In this document: positions 62,286 through 64,000 of the stretch, piece after piece
Layout of the letters: each line of letters begins with the position of its first letter
Numbering within the stretch: position 1 is the first letter of the stretch
NCBI RefSeq assembly: GCF_009602705.1
Contig: NZ_VSWH01000001.1
Location: 2,666,001 to 2,730,000, forward strand
Direction of reading: 5' to 3'
Source of the DNA: Chryseobacterium vaccae
GTDB lineage: Bacteria > Bacteroidota > Bacteroidia > Flavobacteriales > Weeksellaceae
Length of the DNA: 64,000 nt
Translations under genes and position numbers: made by a program
Notes under the pieces: model-generated
The model's database searches: none
Seen by the model: the letters and a program-made list of their open reading frames with translations, nothing else
What the model was told of the DNA's origin: nothing

Positions 62286-63047
62286 ATGGAGTTACAGAAA
62301 TACTTTTCTAAATTCCTTCTCAAAAAAAGAAAAAGAAAATTAACGGAGAGAGACTACTTCCTTAGTACTGAACTGAACAAAATGTTGGGTACCGAGGTTC
62401 AGAATGTCGCGCTCTACCGTGAAGCTTTTTCTTTGAAAAGTTCTTCTAAAAATCAAGACAGCAATTATGAAAGGCTTGAATTTTTGGGAGATTCTGTTTT
62501 GGGTACCATTATTTCCTGCCATCTGTTCCAGACTTATCCTCAGGCCAATGAGGGCTATCTGACACAGATGAAATCAAAAATCGTAAACAGGAAAAACCTT
62601 AATAAATTAGGAGAAGATCTTAAGCTTACCGACCTTCTGCAGAAGCAGGGTTCTGCAGCTTTAGGTGAAAATATCTCCGGAAATTTATTTGAGGCACTTA
62701 TTGGTGCCGTTTATCTGGATTTTCAGTATGACGCCTGTAAAAGAATTATTCTTGAAAAGCTTCTGACCCCTACGGAAATCAACAAGCTTGAGAACAAAAT
62801 TGTAAGCTACAAAGGCCTTCTGCTTGAATGGAGCCAGAAGAAAAAAGTAAATATAAAGTACGAAACCTGCGAGGAAATCCAGGCGAATAAGGCGGTCGTC
62901 TTCAGGTGCCATGTATGGCTGGGAGATGAAAGAATAGCTAACGCGGCAGAGACTTCCAAGAAAAAAGCAGAGGAAAAGGCAGCACAGAGGGCATTTTATA
63001 TTTTAAACAAAAAAGAAAACATACTTGGAAATTCAAAAACTTTATGA
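62286..63047 (+). CDS. rnc: Ribonuclease III
   Basis: 253 residues. The endonuclease signature ERLEFLGDSVLG (residues 62-73; Glu65 and Asp69) and the second site NLFEALIGAVYLD are intact, and a C-terminal double-stranded RNA-binding domain follows (about 180-245). It processes rRNA precursors and structured mRNAs. It carries a basic N-terminal extension (KKRKRK). It overlaps the following gene by 23 bp. Confidence 0.97.
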   Translation: MELQKYFSKFLLKKRKRKLTERDYFLSTELNKMLGTEVQNVALYREAFSLKSSSKNQDSNYERLEFLGDSVLGTIISCHLFQTYPQANEGYLTQMKSKIVNRKNLNKLGEDLKLTDLLQKQGSAALGENISGNLFEALIGAVYLDFQYDACKRIILEKLLTPTEINKLENKIVSYKGLLLEWSQKKKVNIKYETCEEIQANKAVVFRCHVWLGDERIANAAETSKKKAEEKAAQRAFYILNKKENILGNSKTL

Positions 63048-63498
63048 TCTGGATGATATAGAATTTGAAGATATTGCCATAGGATTGGTAAGATTAGCAA
63101 AAGATATACCCGCTCATGAGTTTTTCTACAAAATAAATCAGAACAACGGCCTCAATTTTTCCAGAAAGAAGGATCTTGTCTTTCACGGGGACTATTATGA
63201 CTATTTTTTTCCAAGATTTGAAGCCTACCACAAGTCTACCAGGACTTGTTTTACATTTATTTCAAACCGGTCTTCGGAAAGTAAGCAAAAAAAACTACAG
63301 ACCGAGCTCTTCACAGGAGAAGAAAACATTAAATTTTTATTAAATAATCAGGCAGATGTAGAATATATTCTGCATAGTTCGGAACAATTTCCTGATTTTT
63401 CCGTAATTTTGCTCCCTGAAAATCTTGTGTTTCCGATACAAGATTACACACTAAGTTCTGACGAAGAACTTTATCAAATTATCCAGTATTATGAATAA
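63025..63498 (+). CDS. IPExxxVDY-family protein
   Basis: 157 residues, named for a motif of this flavobacterial family, always between rnc and pyk. I assign a TTG start at 63025 (encoded as Met), which lies within rnc; the next possible starts would remove the conserved YDLDDIEFEDI beginning. Core segments are LAKDIPAHEFFYKIN and CFTFISNRSS. Function unknown. It overlaps rnc by 23 bp and pyk by 8 bp, so translation of the three genes is probably coupled. Confidence 0.82.
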   Translation: MEIQKLYDLDDIEFEDIAIGLVRLAKDIPAHEFFYKINQNNGLNFSRKKDLVFHGDYYDYFFPRFEAYHKSTRTCFTFISNRSSESKQKKLQTELFTGEENIKFLLNNQADVEYILHSSEQFPDFSVILLPENLVFPIQDYTLSSDEELYQIIQYYE

Positions 63499-64000
63499 GT
63501 ATTTAAAGAAGACAAAAATTATCGCAACACTAGGACCTGCTTCTTCATCGAAGGAGGTCATGTTAGGACTCATGAAAGCGGGTGTTGATATTTTCAGAAT
63601 AAATTTCTCACATGCGGATTACGACCTGGTTCGAAGCAATATTGACATCATCAGAGAACTCAATAGAGAATACGGCTATTCAGTAGGAATCCTAGGCGAC
63701 CTTCAGGGACCAAAGCTGAGAGTAGGCGTTGTAAAGGAAGGTTCTTATCTTAACCCGGGAGATATCCTGACATTCACCAATGAAAAAATAGAAGGTGACT
63801 CTACCAAGGTTTATATGACCTATCAGCAGTTTCCTCAGGATGTAAAAGTGGGGGAAAGAATCCTTATTGATGATGGTAAACTGGTACTGGAAGTAACGGA
63901 AACCAATGAAAAGGATACGGTAAAGGCTAAAACAATTCAAGGGGGTCCTCTGAGCTCTAAAAAAGGAGTAAACCTTCCTAATACCAATGTATCTCTTCCT
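63491..64000 (+). CDS. pyk: Pyruvate kinase (partial, N-terminal 170 codons)
   Basis: The frame opens at ATG 63491, overlapping the previous gene by 8 bp, and runs off the right edge. The visible part begins with KIIATLGPASSS, then FRINFSHAD and ILGDLQGPKLRVG, the pyruvate kinase N-terminal barrel with the ADP/substrate-binding residues. It converts phosphoenolpyruvate and ADP to pyruvate and ATP. Confidence 0.97.
   Translation, partial: MNKYLKKTKIIATLGPASSSKEVMLGLMKAGVDIFRINFSHADYDLVRSNIDIIRELNREYGYSVGILGDLQGPKLRVGVVKEGSYLNPGDILTFTNEKIEGDSTKVYMTYQQFPQDVKVGERILIDDGKLVLEVTETNEKDTVKAKTIQGGPLSSKKGVNLPNTNVSLP

Overview
The window is AT-rich bacterial DNA from the Bacteroidota, most likely Flavobacteriia/Weeksellaceae and Chryseobacterium-like. 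The evidence is direct: several C-terminal type IX secretion (T9SS) sorting domains, Bacteroidota-type promoters (TTTG about 19-20 nt upstream of TAnnTTTG) in front of core genes, weak A-rich ribosome binding sites, a tmRNA with the tag GNEEFALAA, and family-specific genes such as IPExxxVDY, DUF3467 next to rpoC, DUF5777 and VGIN-type secreted proteins. I see no rRNA genes, CRISPR array or prophage.

Layout. 1-8.1 kb holds accessory metabolism: carboxylesterase, AraC regulator diverging from a cupin/zinc-alcohol-dehydrogenase pair, HxlR regulator diverging from an NmrA-like oxidoreductase, a nucleotide pyrophosphatase/phosphodiesterase and a GNAT enzyme. 8.3-12.1 kb holds a tight five-gene operon (DUF5777 barrel, c-type cytochrome lipoprotein, YceI, ankyrin protein, DOMON-like T9SS protein) directly downstream of a Crp/Fnr-family gene, with a TGTGA-N6-TCACC site centred near -41 of its promoter. 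12.3-52.8 kb is the ancestral translation/transcription supercluster, all on the minus strand: rpsU, xerC-like, hpf, tRNAs Thr-Tyr-Gly-Thr, tuf, tRNA-Trp, secE, nusG, rplK-A-J-L, rpoB, rpoC, DUF3467. It has been opened at three places by lineage-specific cargo: a two-component/CzcCBA metal efflux block between the tRNAs and tuf; about 11.5 kb of secreted proteins, a TPR-LuxR regulator, a glycosyltransferase-like membrane protein and an IS481 element between nusG and rplK; and about 5.3 kb of surface proteins between rplL and rpoB. Terminators and new promoters at the breakpoints restore independent expression. 53.2-57.1 kb is a giant T9SS type B repeat protein, then tmRNA, a small-RNA candidate, a DUF1737 pseudogene, an AraC/aldehyde dehydrogenase pair, and the housekeeping block acpP-fabF-rnc-IPExxxVDY-pyk running off the end.

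Most notable: (1) the cargo-split supercluster; (2) an IS481 element inserted with a 7-bp duplication exactly into the loop of what reconstructs as a perfect 10-bp intrinsic terminator hairpin; (3) the Crp-linked DUF5777/cytochrome/YceI/ankyrin/DOMON operon, the best candidate for an undescribed functional system; (4) a tandem duplication of the Thr-Tyr-Gly tRNA unit with a compensatory acceptor-stem change; (5) a structured rpoB leader closed by a 12-bp helix joining its first bases to bases about 215 nt downstream; (6) a promoter-hairpin-terminator small-RNA candidate next to tmRNA. Functions are inferred by recognising protein families from sequence; no database search was run.
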